From Puniceicoccaceae bacterium 5H (GTDB taxonomy: Bacteria; Verrucomicrobiota; Verrucomicrobiia; Opitutales; Oceanipulchritudinaceae): 64,000 nt of DNA. Where the stretch lies: assembly GCA_009772895.1 (NCBI GenBank), contig WOUP01000005.1:62001-126000 (forward strand), in the 5' to 3' direction. The notes below the pieces were generated by a model. The model ran no database searches. It was not told the origin of the DNA and worked only from the letters and a program-made list of their open reading frames with translations. Position numbers and translations under genes: made by a program. Position 1 is the stretch's first letter; every line of letters begins with the position of its first letter. This document shows, in pieces, positions 8,820-17,141 of the stretch.

Positions 8820-9401
8820 CTAAGCGTTGTCCTCAATCGTATTTTCGGCGCGCTGGAAGGATTGCTGCATCTTGTTCCACGCATCGCCCACGCCACTCTT
8901 GAATTCGTCCCAGTTTTGCTCGGTCACATCACCGGCACGTTCAAGGCGCTGATCGAGGTTGGCCTTGGCATCTTCAAGGTCGTTCATGGCTTCGTCGAAT
9001 TCCGCCTTGGCTTCGCCGGACAGCTCACTGCCACGCTCGCGCAACTGATCCATCTGGGATTCCAGATGATCGCCCGCCTCACTGAGCTCGTTGGTAAAGT
9101 CTTCGCTGTGATCGGCAGAGTAATCCTGCACGTCGTTCCAGGCCTGCTTCAGGTTCTGGCCCATGTTCTGGGCGGCATCCTGCGCCTGATTGCCCCACTG
9201 GCGGGCGGTGGATTCCGCCTGGTTGCCCATGCGCTCGGCCGCGTTTTCCATGTTATTGCCAGCCTGTTCCATGTTTTCGGCGACTTCTTCAGACTGATCC
9301 TGGCTGCCGTACTCGGCGGTTTCTTCGCGATCGTTGCAGCCGGCGAGTCCAAGACCGAGCAGGGCCAGCGTAGAGAGGAGGTAATAACGATTTTTCATCA
9401 T
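8820..9401 (-). CDS. Helical lipoprotein with apolipoprotein-like repeats
   Basis: A 193-residue precursor; signal peptide MMKNRYYLLSTLALLGLGLAG with the lipobox LAGCN. The mature part is one long run of amphipathic, Asn/Gln/Glu/Ala-rich helix with recurring 11-residue-like units (ENMEQAGNNMENAAERM, NQAEST, NQAQDAAQNMGQNLKQA), then SEAGDHLESQMDQLRERGS and AKANLDQRLERAG. It resembles YtxH/apolipophorin-like stress lipoproteins, but no specific family is named with confidence. The ATG at 9401 or 9398 is chosen because upstream residues do not fit a signal peptide. It stands with other envelope/stress genes. Confidence 0.8.
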   Translation of the reverse strand: MMKNRYYLLSTLALLGLGLAGCNDREETAEYGSQDQSEEVAENMEQAGNNMENAAERMGNQAESTARQWGNQAQDAAQNMGQNLKQAWNDVQDYSADHSEDFTNELSEAGDHLESQMDQLRERGSELSGEAKAEFDEAMNDLEDAKANLDQRLERAGDVTEQNWDEFKSGVGDAWNKMQQSFQRAENTIEDNA

Positions 9402-9689
9402 TCGGTTGGGTTTTGAATGGGTCTTGCGCGCCCGCCCCGAAAAAGGAAGCGGCACACATAGCTTCGGGCACGTGCGGTGCGCACAGCTCGAAGCCTTTGA
9501 CGTTGCTTCTTTTGCCGCTCTCATGCCAACACGAGACAGAAACATTGTAAGTAATTATTTAATAAGGTCTTCCACCGATAACCAAAGCACCTTGGTCCCT
9601 TTTGTCATGCACAATGCATCTATTTGCCCTGTCGCCACTATCTAGCTCTGTCGGAAGAAGATCGGCACGAGCCTTGCGTCACGCGTGGC

Positions 9690-10511
9690 GTGTCCAGTCA
9701 GCCTCAATACCAACGCCGCGTGCGAGAAGAGCGCCTTTTCGCCGCCCCCAGCGCAGCCTCCGTCTATCAAGCCGTCTACACCGAGGGCGAAAACGAGCTA
9801 CACCGCCCGGTGACGCAGCTCTTTTGGTCGGCTCTCGGCGCGGGCATCGCCATGGGGTTTTCGTTTGTCACCGAAGCGGCGCTCTCGGCACACCTGCCGG
9901 AAACGTCTACCTGGCCTCAACTGATCACCAAGTTCGGCTACTGCATCGGCTTCCTGCTGGTCATCCTCGGACGGCAACAGCTGTTTACCGAAAACACGAT
10001 CACGCCAGTGCTGCCGCTCTTCAAACACTGTGGGCTGGCGGAGCTGCGCAACGTGGCCCGACTCTGGGCCACTGTGCTGTTCGCCAACCTCGTCGGCGCC
10101 TTCTGCTTCGCCGCAGTCGTCCACTACACCCAGCCCATGCCGGAGATCATGATGGAGCGGGCGCACACCCTCGCCACGCACGTGGCCGAAAAATCATTTG
10201 CGCGCAACCTCGTCGGCGGCGTCTTTGCCGGCTGGCTGATCGCATCGCTCGTCTGGCTGCTGCCCTTTGCCGGCCCCTCCCGCGTGCCGATGATCATCAT
10301 CGTCACCTACGTGATCGGCCTCGGTTCCTTTTCCCACGTCGTGGCGGGCTTCGTCGAGACCAGCTACGCCTTCCTGTCGGGCGAGATCGGCCTCGGCCAC
10401 ATGTGGTTCGGCTTCTTCCTGCCCACCCTCACGGGCAATATCCTGGGGGGCACAGCCCTCGTGGCGGCCATCAACCACGGTCAGGCCGCCCAGCCGCCAG
10501 AGGAGGCCTGA
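9690..10511 (+). CDS. Formate/nitrite transporter family protein (YfdC-like)
   Basis: Six-helix membrane channel of the FNT superfamily, closer to the YfdC branch than to FocA/NirC: a hydrophilic N-terminus of about 40 residues, then FWSALGAGIAMGFSF, the FNT-like helix break GRQQLFTENTITPVLPL, LVGAFCFA, NLVGGVFAGWLIA, HVVAGFVETSYAFLSGE and LTGNILGGTALVA. The substrate cannot be deduced. Start is a GTG at 9690 (MSSQPQYQRR); a TTG at 9624 is the alternative. It converges with the histidine kinase at 10531. Confidence 0.85.
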   Translation: MSSQPQYQRRVREERLFAAPSAASVYQAVYTEGENELHRPVTQLFWSALGAGIAMGFSFVTEAALSAHLPETSTWPQLITKFGYCIGFLLVILGRQQLFTENTITPVLPLFKHCGLAELRNVARLWATVLFANLVGAFCFAAVVHYTQPMPEIMMERAHTLATHVAEKSFARNLVGGVFAGWLIASLVWLLPFAGPSRVPMIIIVTYVIGLGSFSHVVAGFVETSYAFLSGEIGLGHMWFGFFLPTLTGNILGGTALVAAINHGQAAQPPEEA

Positions 10512-10530
10512 ACTCGCGGAAGGAGCGAGC

Positions 10531-11784
10531 CTATTCCGTCAGGGCCGGCTCGCGCGGGATCTCATGCTCCCCTTCCACGAGCACGCCTTCCTGCTCGTGG
10601 CGAGGATAGCCGCGCGGTAGCACGATTTGCACGCTCATGTGGTGGTCTTCCCGGCGCACCGCCATCTGGCCGCGCAAGGCTTCGCTCAGCCGGCGGACGA
10701 TCGCCAGGCCCAGGCCATCGCCCTCATGACTCTCCACCTCACCGTCCACGGAGGGAGCTTCCGCCTCTGCGGCATCGGGGAAGTGATTGTGCACGGTCAA
10801 TCGCCACAAGTCGTCGTCCACCACTTTCCATTCGATACGGATCTGCCCCCGCGGGGTAAACTTGAACGCGTTGTGCAGGAGATTCTGCAAAATACGGCCC
10901 AGCTTGAGGGGGTCCGTCTCCACCGTGAGATCCGGCGGGCCGCGCAGGTCAAACTCGATCTTGCCTTCGTTCAGCGTCATGAACGGCTCGGCCGCCTGGC
11001 AGACGAGGGGCTCGATGGTCGTGTCTTCCAGTGAGATCTCCGGCTCCTCCGCCTCGAGCGACGTCAGCTCGCGCACCTCGTCGAGCAGACGCAGGGCCGT
11101 TTCCAGGCCGAGGCTCAGGACCTCGGTCAGGCGACCGTTCTGCTCGTCGGGCCCGATCGCCTTGAGGCGATTCGTGACGCGGGTGAGGATCGACAAGTTC
11201 CCGGAGAGATCATGGGCAAACTCCAGGAGCGACTCCCGCTGGTAACGTCCCACCCGGTCGAGCAACGACATGTGCTGCTCCAGGTCGCCCAGGCGACTTT
11301 GCGCCTCCCCCTGACGCAACTTTTCAAACTGGTTCACGCTCTCACCGACGCCGGTCGAAATCAGCTCGGAGATCACGCCGTAGGTAACCCGCAAGACCTC
11401 TCCGTCAAAGGTCTCTTCATGCCTCAGGATGTAGTCCAATACATGAAAAACGGCGCCGCGCAAATGGTGCCAGTCCCGCACCAGGCTGCCCAGATGGTAG
11501 CCCTGGTGCCAGCGCTGTCGGCCATGTTCGCGTAATTTCTCCGGCAGTTCCGGCATCCACGGAGCGTGGGTCCGCCGCTCTACCTTCTTTTCTGCATAGT
11601 CATGCAAACGTTGCTCGACGAGATCGAGAAAGGCAGGTATATGGTCGTAAAACTGACGGCGGGTCAACAGAGGCCGCCCCGGGTTCTTTTCTTGTTCGGA
11701 GCGGTTTTCCCACTCCTTCAGGATGTCGGGGCGATGAGAGCGCAAGCGCTCTACCAGCCGCTTGAGTTGCATGTGGTGCGACAT
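10531..11784 (-). CDS. Cytoplasmic sensor histidine kinase with RsbRD-like N-terminus
   Basis: A 417-residue soluble kinase with no membrane helices. The N-terminal ~150 residues (LERLRSHRPDILKEWENR, then HQGYHLGSLVRDWHHLRG) resemble the RsbRD-type helical sensor domain. The dimerisation helix carries a reduced H box, LEFAHDLSGNLSIL, and the ATPase domain shows LLHNAFKFTPRGQI and GDGLGLAIVRRL. The start at 11784 (MSHHMQ) is preferred to 11805. It diverges from a LuxR-type response regulator across a 108-bp gap containing an inverted repeat, so the two are a likely cognate pair. RsbRD domains are known from stressosome and general stress control. Confidence 0.85.
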   Translation of the reverse strand: MSHHMQLKRLVERLRSHRPDILKEWENRSEQEKNPGRPLLTRRQFYDHIPAFLDLVEQRLHDYAEKKVERRTHAPWMPELPEKLREHGRQRWHQGYHLGSLVRDWHHLRGAVFHVLDYILRHEETFDGEVLRVTYGVISELISTGVGESVNQFEKLRQGEAQSRLGDLEQHMSLLDRVGRYQRESLLEFAHDLSGNLSILTRVTNRLKAIGPDEQNGRLTEVLSLGLETALRLLDEVRELTSLEAEEPEISLEDTTIEPLVCQAAEPFMTLNEGKIEFDLRGPPDLTVETDPLKLGRILQNLLHNAFKFTPRGQIRIEWKVVDDDLWRLTVHNHFPDAAEAEAPSVDGEVESHEGDGLGLAIVRRLSEALRGQMAVRREDHHMSVQIVLPRGYPRHEQEGVLVEGEHEIPREPALTE

Positions 11785-11842
11785 TTTTAAAAGTGAATAT
11801 GCCAAATTATAGATGCGAACGACATTGCGCCGGAGGCTTCGT

Positions 11843-11862
11843 CTTCTGACAGTAGTCAGAAG
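11843..11862. promoter_or_regulatory. Perfect 8-bp inverted repeat between divergent kinase and regulator
   Basis: CTTCTGAC-AGTA-GTCAGAAG lies 30 bases before the LuxR-type gene and about 60 bases from the kinase start. A competing pair GGCTTC (11835-11840) and GAAGCC (11859-11864) overlaps it, so the transcript could fold in two ways. It could be a dimer binding site for autoregulation or a leader hairpin. A terminator is less likely because only TTTCTT follows. Confidence 0.5.
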
Positions 11863-11892
11863 CCTTTCTTCCTGAGCCGTGGCTGTTTACAG

Positions 11893-12519
11893 ATGAGCAT
11901 TAGAATAGGGATCGTTGATAACCACCCCGTGGTCTTGTTGGGACTCCAGACGCTTCTGGAGGAGCAACAGCTTTTTCAAATTGTCTGGACGGCCGACAGC
12001 GCCGATCAGGCTTTGGCGGAACTTCGCGTCCGCCCGGTTGACATCGTGCTGGTCGACCTGAGGATGCCGGAAGTCTCCGGACTGGATCTCTTGCGAAAAG
12101 TCCAGTCGTCGGCCCCGGATACAAAACGCGTCATTCTGTCTGCCTACGCGTATGCGCAGGAAGTGAAGGAGGCCTTCCGCCTGGGCATCCATGCCTACTT
12201 CACGAAAGACGATCCCATCGAAGACGTCGTGGCGGGCCTCCTGCGAGTAGCCCAAGGTGAGGTGGTCATCAAACCGGAGCATCAGTCGTTCATTGAGGAT
12301 GACTTTCGCAATCCATTGAGCCCGCGTGAGCGTGAGATCCTGCATCTGCTGGCCAAAGGATATTCGAACAAGATGATCGCTTCCGAGCTATCTTTGACCC
12401 AAGGCACCGTAAAGGCCCATGTCATCCGGCTGTTTCAGAAGCTGAATGTTCACAGCCGTACCGAAGCGATCAAGAAGGGGCTCAAGGAAGGCTACTTCTC
12501 CGTCGATGATCTGGGCTGA
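11893..12519 (+). CDS. LuxR/NarL-family response regulator
   Basis: A 208-residue regulator: receiver domain (about 4-120) with the acidic pocket in IVDNHPV, phospho-acceptor Asp 55 in VLVDLRMPEVSG and the conserved Ser/Lys region ILSAYAYAQEV...YFTKDD, then a C-terminal LuxR helix-turn-helix with SPREREILHLLAKGYSNKM and LTQGTVKAHV. It is divergent from the RsbRD-type kinase and is its probable partner. Neighbouring small envelope/stress genes are candidate targets, by context only. Confidence 0.93.
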   Translation: MSIRIGIVDNHPVVLLGLQTLLEEQQLFQIVWTADSADQALAELRVRPVDIVLVDLRMPEVSGLDLLRKVQSSAPDTKRVILSAYAYAQEVKEAFRLGIHAYFTKDDPIEDVVAGLLRVAQGEVVIKPEHQSFIEDDFRNPLSPREREILHLLAKGYSNKMIASELSLTQGTVKAHVIRLFQKLNVHSRTEAIKKGLKEGYFSVDDLG

Positions 12520-12721
12520 TGCCGCCTGGCAAAAGCAACCCAAACCCACGGGATCGGATCTCCTGCATCGATTCATGGCAGTAGATGAACAGGAGGCATG
12601 CCAATTCTGCCTCAATCGGCTTATTCGTGCGCAAACAAAGGGGAACCTGGGCTACAAACCCCGGATTGCCTTACCATAACGTCTGCGAAAGGGCTTTGCG
12701 ATATACGGAAACGCCGTGCAG

Positions 12722-12964
12722 TTAGCGCGATGATCTGGCGCGCTCGCGGGTTAATCGTTCAAATTGCACGAGACGACGCTCGAGGTCACGCATCGCGTTG
12801 TGGACTTTATAAGCGTTATTGCCGCAAGTAAGTCTATCGGATTCAACTTCTTGGCAGAGGTCATGATACAGCGCTTCCACCGATTCGTAGGCACTGAGTG
12901 CACGATCTGGGAGGCGCGAACGGATGCGTTGAAGCAGGGCAAGACTAGTAGGATTGGGCGACAT
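12722..12964 (-). CDS. Small hypothetical helical protein
   Basis: Unrecognised 80-residue protein beginning MSPNPTSL. It is hydrophilic and helix-prone (MRDLERRLVQFERLTRERA) with two Cys residues in DLCQEVESDRLTCG. There is no signal peptide. An in-frame TTG lies nine bases upstream. No clear ribosome-binding site is visible, and overlapping frames on the other strand look less protein-like. It may be a real small gene, but this is not certain. Confidence 0.4.
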   Translation of the reverse strand: MSPNPTSLALLQRIRSRLPDRALSAYESVEALYHDLCQEVESDRLTCGNNAYKVHNAMRDLERRLVQFERLTRERARSSR

Positions 12965-13094
12965 CGGAGGCAAACTTTACGACCGATACCCCCTAGCCCT
13001 CAAACGCAAAATCACGTATAGGGTAAAGTATAGATGCGTATGAAGGCCCTGCGTTATCAGCTCAGGGTTAAACGGATGTAAAGGTGAGGGAAAG

Positions 13095-13535
13095 CTACAC
13101 TAATGACAGCACCAACCCCAGTATGGTGCCAAAAATAACGTGGGCTACGGTGTGCACAACGCCTACTTGCATGCTCGCCCGCCGGTAGTTATCCGGCAGG
13201 GTTTCGGCGGTTCCGTACATCAAGGCGAAGGCCACCGTGATCCCCTGGTAGAAACCAAGACCTGCGCCCATCAAAGTGCCGGCCAAAACGCTGACATCGC
13301 CGAACCAACTCAGCGCGAGCGCGTAAAGCAGACCGAAGACAGACCCAAGGCCCAAATGGATCAGGAGAGAAATGTAGCTACTGCCCTGCGGGTTGTGTTG
13401 GATGACAACCGACACCACGCGCACCATATCTACATCGATAGAGGGCGAGAGACTGACGAGGCGCATGAACCAATGCATGATCAGCGCCGCCCCAGCTCCC
13501 GCCAGGATTGCAATCAGAATTTCACCTCCCGTCAT
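13095..13535 (-). CDS. Hypothetical four-helix membrane protein
   Basis: A 146-residue integral-membrane protein with about four helices (residues about 5-25, 58-80, 84-105 and 125-145) rich in Gly and Ala: LIAILAGAGAALIMHWFMR, GLGSVFGLLYALAL, GAGLGFYQGITVAFALMYG and HVIFGTILGLVLSLV. A conserved-looking polar segment, AETLPDNYRRASMQVG, precedes the last helix. No family is recognised. It is followed upstream on the same strand by an acidic small protein and the DUF1328 gene, forming a small-membrane-protein group. Confidence 0.7.
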   Translation of the reverse strand: MTGGEILIAILAGAGAALIMHWFMRLVSLSPSIDVDMVRVVSVVIQHNPQGSSYISLLIHLGLGSVFGLLYALALSWFGDVSVLAGTLMGAGLGFYQGITVAFALMYGTAETLPDNYRRASMQVGVVHTVAHVIFGTILGLVLSLV

Positions 13536-13548
13536 CGTTCAAGCCTCC

Positions 13549-13764
13549 TCAGCGATCGGTGGGCTCGTCATCTTGTGCTTCGTCCTGGGCATTTTCTGCC
13601 TGCTCATCCGAAGCGGCTTCGACGCCTGCATCGACCATGTTTTCACGGACCAATTGCTCGTCCGTGGTAGGCGGGAGCGTATTCTCGTCTTGCTCTTCTT
13701 GAGGCAACGAAGCTGGATCCCGCGCCTGCGCGGAATCCAGCGGCTGTTTTTCTGGAACTGACAT
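13549..13764 (-). CDS. Small acidic, disordered hypothetical protein
   Basis: A 71-residue, highly acidic protein starting MSVPEKQPLDS and rich in Glu, Asp, Gln and Ala (AENAQDEAQDDEPTDR at the end), with almost no hydrophobic core. It is probably disordered. It sits 13 bases upstream of the four-helix membrane protein in the same orientation and 38 bases downstream of the DUF1328 gene, suggesting a common transcript. Function is unknown. Confidence 0.55.
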   Translation of the reverse strand: MSVPEKQPLDSAQARDPASLPQEEQDENTLPPTTDEQLVRENMVDAGVEAASDEQAENAQDEAQDDEPTDR

Positions 13765-13802
13765 CTAAACTAATTCGTTCTCTGCGCGATTGCGCTTAAC
13801 AA

Positions 13803-13979
13803 CTAGACGGTTGGGGTGCGTCCGCGGACGGCACCAGCGATGAGCGAAATGATCAACAGCACGAGGAAGACGAAGAAAAGGATCTTCGCGATCCCGGCGG
13901 CGGCACCCGCGATGCCCCCAAAGCCGAGAGCGGCTGCAATAAGGGCGACAACAAAAAATACAATGGACCAGGTAAGCAT
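13803..13979 (-). CDS. DUF1328 (YtjA-like) small membrane protein
   Basis: A 58-residue, two-helix membrane protein, [20 protein letters not shown], then [20 protein letters not shown] and [18 protein letters not shown]. The [16 protein letters not shown] core is typical of the DUF1328/UPF0391 family, which is often found beside osmotic or general-stress genes. GAGTTTTACC lies just upstream on the coding strand. Length and motif match the family closely. Confidence 0.92.
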   Translation of the reverse strand: MLTWSIVFFVVALIAAALGFGGIAGAAAGIAKILFFVFLVLLIISLIAGAVRGRTPTV

Positions 13980-14172
13980 TGGTAAAACTCCTTGTTATTG
14001 GTTTGCCCTTCAATAATGCGAATCCCATGCCAATTCACATAAAATACCCGTTAAACCATTGGTATACAGTATTTTGAAACATATTCAGAAACCACATAAA
14101 TAACGTTTTATGGCAGGTTGCACTTCAGCTTGCAGGGGATTCGTGCAACAGGCTGAGGCGGTTTAAAACTCG

Positions 14173-14205
14173 AAGGACACGGCGCTGCTTCAACGCCGTG
14201 TCCTT
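14173..14205 (-). terminator. Strong Rho-independent terminator after the glycosyltransferase
   Basis: A perfect 12-bp stem AAGGACACGGCG/CGCCGTGTCCTT with a 9-nt loop, followed on the minus strand by CGAGTTTTAAAC. It lies about 45 bases beyond the glycosyltransferase stop, and isolates that gene from the DUF1328 group. Confidence 0.8.
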
Positions 14206-14248
14206 CAGCTATATCTATGATCTGACGGGTCCCAACTTCCTCGCTTCT

Positions 14249-15526
14249 CTAGGCTAACAAAGATTTGGCTGCTTCGTATTTTTCAGACAGCAAAGACCAT
14301 TCCGATTCCAGCCGAGCCATGATTTCGCTCCAGGCGTCCTTCGGTTTTTCATCCGGATGCGTCGACTGGTAAACCTCGATGGTCTCGGCATAAACTTCCA
14401 ACATACGCTCTGCACAGACTTTACGATCAAACTGCTGGGCGGCCTCCCGTGCCTGGCGGGAATACGCCCGACGGGTTTTGTCGTCGGTCATCATTTCGAG
14501 AATGGTAGCGGCAAATTGCTCCTCTGAGGTCGTTTCGGGCAAAACGCGCCCCGAATAGCCGTCTTTAATGCAATCCCGCGCGCCCGGCGCATCGATCGCC
14601 AGCACCGGGGTGCCTCCTGCAAACGATTCGGCCAGTACGATGCCCTGCGTATCAGTCTTGGAGGCAAAGACAAACAGGTCCATACCCGCGTAGGCGTCGA
14701 CCACGTCCTGCCCCTTCAGCACGCCGGTGTGCACAAAGCGCTCACCCATACCGGCCTCCCGCAGCGATTCCTGGATAGGCTCCACGAGCTCCCCTTCGCC
14801 CACGAGCAGGAAGTAAAGCTTTGGGTCCTGCGCCATCGCCTGCTGAACCGCGTCGGCTACATAATCGAGGTTCTTTTCGCGATTGAGGCGGCCCACCTGC
14901 CCCACGACGCGCGCGTCAGTCGGGATATTGTAGCGCTGCCTAAAGCCCTCACGGTCGCCATTACTGAAGTCGCTCACCTGAATCCCAGTCGGGACCACCC
15001 GCACCGGCTTGCTGATGCCGCGCTCCTCCAGGAGCTTCTTGATACTCTCGGTCGGTGCGATAACCAGATCGCACAGATTGCCGTATTGCACGGAAAGTGT
15101 CGCGGCAAAGCGGCGGGTATTTTCGTTATCCACCATGAAGTAGTGCGCATAGCGCTCGTACAGCGTGTGGTGGGTAAAGATCAACGGCGCGCGCCACTTC
15201 CGCGCCATACGCAGGGCGGTATCCCCCAACAGAAACGGCTGGTGTGCGTGCACGATGTCGGGCTGGATCGCTTCCATCCAGTGGTCGATCAGGCTCGGCG
15301 TCGGAAATTGAATCGAAAAGTTTTTCTCGGTAATCCCCGTGATGGCAGGTACCCGCAAGACGCCCCGACTGGTGCGGACCGGCTTGCCGTTTTCATCACG
15401 AGCCTCCGGTGTAATAATGCGGTTGAAATGCCCCAGCTGGGCAAAGTCTTCGCAGAAGGTCTGCACCGACTTTTCGATACCTCCCACCAGGGGGAAGTAG
15501 GTGTTGGTAAACATCGTGATGTTCAT
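14249..15526 (-). CDS. GT4-family glycosyltransferase
   Basis: A 425-residue, GT-B-fold retaining glycosyltransferase. The N-terminal domain begins MNITMFTNTYFPLVGGIEKS, the typical donor-proximal GGIE motif. The middle shows FTHHTLYERYAHY and VVPTGIQVSDFSN, and the C-terminal domain GQVGRLNREKNLDYV and the E-x7-E-like region IVLAESFAGGTPVLA. It resembles glycolipid-forming enzymes (mono/diglucosyl-diacylglycerol synthase type), but the acceptor is uncertain. The long upstream reading frame to 15715 is rejected because family proteins start at this Met. It is transcribed alone. Confidence 0.88.
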   Translation of the reverse strand: MNITMFTNTYFPLVGGIEKSVQTFCEDFAQLGHFNRIITPEARDENGKPVRTSRGVLRVPAITGITEKNFSIQFPTPSLIDHWMEAIQPDIVHAHQPFLLGDTALRMARKWRAPLIFTHHTLYERYAHYFMVDNENTRRFAATLSVQYGNLCDLVIAPTESIKKLLEERGISKPVRVVPTGIQVSDFSNGDREGFRQRYNIPTDARVVGQVGRLNREKNLDYVADAVQQAMAQDPKLYFLLVGEGELVEPIQESLREAGMGERFVHTGVLKGQDVVDAYAGMDLFVFASKTDTQGIVLAESFAGGTPVLAIDAPGARDCIKDGYSGRVLPETTSEEQFAATILEMMTDDKTRRAYSRQAREAAQQFDRKVCAERMLEVYAETIEVYQSTHPDEKPKDAWSEIMARLESEWSLLSEKYEAAKSLLA

Positions 15527-16028
15527 GTGAGCGTAGGAGAAGAATGGCGCGCGCCGAGGCTTCCAGCAACTCCGAGCGCTGATTTCCTTCAGTGGAAATG
15601 CGGCGCAAGACGGACGCGGCGGACAGCCTTCCTGTTCTTGAGGTTCTTCATACGCCAGAAGCATGCCAGCATCTTCTTTAAGGATAAATACCCAATATAT
15701 TCGACCATACTTCAACCTAACAGCCTATCAACGCTAGCGATAATACAACGCCACAGGACCTTATAACGCAGCATAGTGCAATTCACCAAACCTGCCGCAT
15801 TGCATCTTGCTGCTAAGCGATTTTTCACGACACCTCTTGAGGTTATTGCAAAGCATCGCCCTCAGCGGAAAACCATCATGCGAATCGCATATTTCACCCG
15901 ACAGAGATCCACACCGAAATGCACAACATTACGCATATCGTTTATAAACAGATATTAACAAACACATGGGCTAATGTGGCATGGGATAGGCCCTAAGGGA
16001 ACTGCTAAACCCAGAACACAGTAGCATC
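15527..16028. other. 502-bp intergenic region, no gene recognised
   Basis: AT-richer than its surroundings, between the divergent glycosyltransferase and BON-like genes, so it should hold both promoters; no clear -35/-10 pair is assigned. The only structure seen is a 13-bp palindrome ATGCGA-A-TCGCAT at 15878-15890. Short reading frames here have non-coding composition. Confidence 0.5.
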
Positions 16029-16424
16029 ATGAAAAACACTAGCCGTCTTCTCGCTATCGGCCTACTGGGCCTTCTCCCTTCTCTCGCCTTTGCACAATCA
16101 GGCGTCAATGAATTCGACGTGCCGACGCCCCTGCAGCCCGATTACTCCGGGAATCAGGTAGACCGCGTCACCGGTTCGCCCGCGCAAGTCGAACGCGCTG
16201 TGGTCGCACGGCTCAACGCGACCTGGCGGAACCGGGCCGACTTGTTTCAATTCTACGATTTCAAGCTCCGCCAGGACTACGACAACCTCGCCATCCAGTT
16301 TTCCAATGGACGTATCCTTATCCACGGAGTCGCCGCTAACGAACGTGCCCGCGATACCCTCGTCAGCGACGTTGCTGCCCTGACTTCCTATGAGGTCGAG
16401 AGCCGCATCCGCATCCGCGGCTAA
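16029..16424 (+). CDS. Secreted BON-like small protein
   Basis: A 131-residue precursor with a clear signal peptide, MKNTSRLLAIGLLGLLPSLA followed by FAQS, with cleavage probably after AFA. The mature C-terminal half, GRILIHGVAANERARDTLVS then YEVESRIRIRG, has the strand-helix-strand rhythm of a BON domain (periplasmic, phospholipid-associated in other proteins), but only one repeat is present and similarity is weak. It is monocistronic, closed by a terminator 35 bases downstream. Confidence 0.75.
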   Translation: MKNTSRLLAIGLLGLLPSLAFAQSGVNEFDVPTPLQPDYSGNQVDRVTGSPAQVERAVVARLNATWRNRADLFQFYDFKLRQDYDNLAIQFSNGRILIHGVAANERARDTLVSDVAALTSYEVESRIRIRG

Positions 16425-16460
16425 AACGCCCGCCATTTTTTCAAGCTAGAGAACTTGGGA

Positions 16461-16489
16461 GCCCGGTGACTTACGTTGCCGGGCCTTTT
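16461..16489 (+). terminator. Rho-independent terminator after the BON-like gene
   Basis: A GCCCGG/CCGGGC stem with a 12-nt loop is followed by CTTTTTCTT, about 35 bases past the stop. Confidence 0.8.
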
Positions 16490-16658
16490 TCTTGGGCGGT
16501 TGAGGAATCTTCTTTACACCTCCTGCCCCGGTTCCAGACTGAAGGACGGTTTCCCAAGGCCACCCCCAAGTGCTCCAGACAAACCAGGGTTGCGTTTCTG
16601 CGTCAGCCCCGCTTTATTTATCGACTCTCCATTTGAATCGACTGCCAGCGCGAGCACT

Positions 16659-17141
16659 ATGGATATATTGCAATCTTATTGGCGCATGGAGTACGTGACG
16701 GCGGCTCCAGAAAAGAAATCAAACAACGACCGTTTGTTTGAAGAGTTGCCGCAAAAGGACGACCGGGAAGCGCTGATCGTATATCGGGGCGAGCACCATT
16801 ACATGATCCTCAACCGTTACCCTTACAACCCGGGGCACCTCATGGTGATTCCCTATCAAGCGGTTGCGCAATTGAAGGAACTCAGCGTCGAAGCCCGCGC
16901 GGAGATGATGGAACTGATCGTTTACGCGCAGGACATGCTCACACGCGCGATGCAGCCCGACGGCTTCAACATCGGCTTCAATATCGGCAAGATCGCGGGC
17001 GCGGGCATTCCCCACCACCTGCACGGCCACATCGTGCCCCGCTGGGGTGGCGATACGAATTTTCTTCCCGTCATCGGGAAAACCCGCACCCTGCCTCAAG
17101 CGCTCGAAAAAACCTGGGAGCGCCTCAAGGAGTGTCTCTAA
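16659..17141 (+). CDS. HIT-family nucleotide hydrolase/transferase
   Basis: A 160-residue histidine-triad protein starting MDILQSYWRMEYV. It has the N-terminal strand NRYPYNPGHLMVIPY and the catalytic triad in HHLHGHIVPRW (about 118-127), where the middle His acts as nucleophile in family members. The WRMEYV and GFNIGFNIGKIAGAG elements resemble the bacterial Ap4A-phosphorylase-like HIT branch. The frame extends upstream to 16476 across the terminator, but the ATG at 16659 gives the usual family length. It opens the operon with phoH, which starts at the base after its stop. Confidence 0.9.
   Translation: MDILQSYWRMEYVTAAPEKKSNNDRLFEELPQKDDREALIVYRGEHHYMILNRYPYNPGHLMVIPYQAVAQLKELSVEARAEMMELIVYAQDMLTRAMQPDGFNIGFNIGKIAGAGIPHHLHGHIVPRWGGDTNFLPVIGKTRTLPQALEKTWERLKECL

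Noticed and set aside
15776-15958. 60-codon plus-strand frame in the AT-rich gap
   Set aside because: Composition is basic and low in complexity, with no ribosome-binding site or recognised motif.
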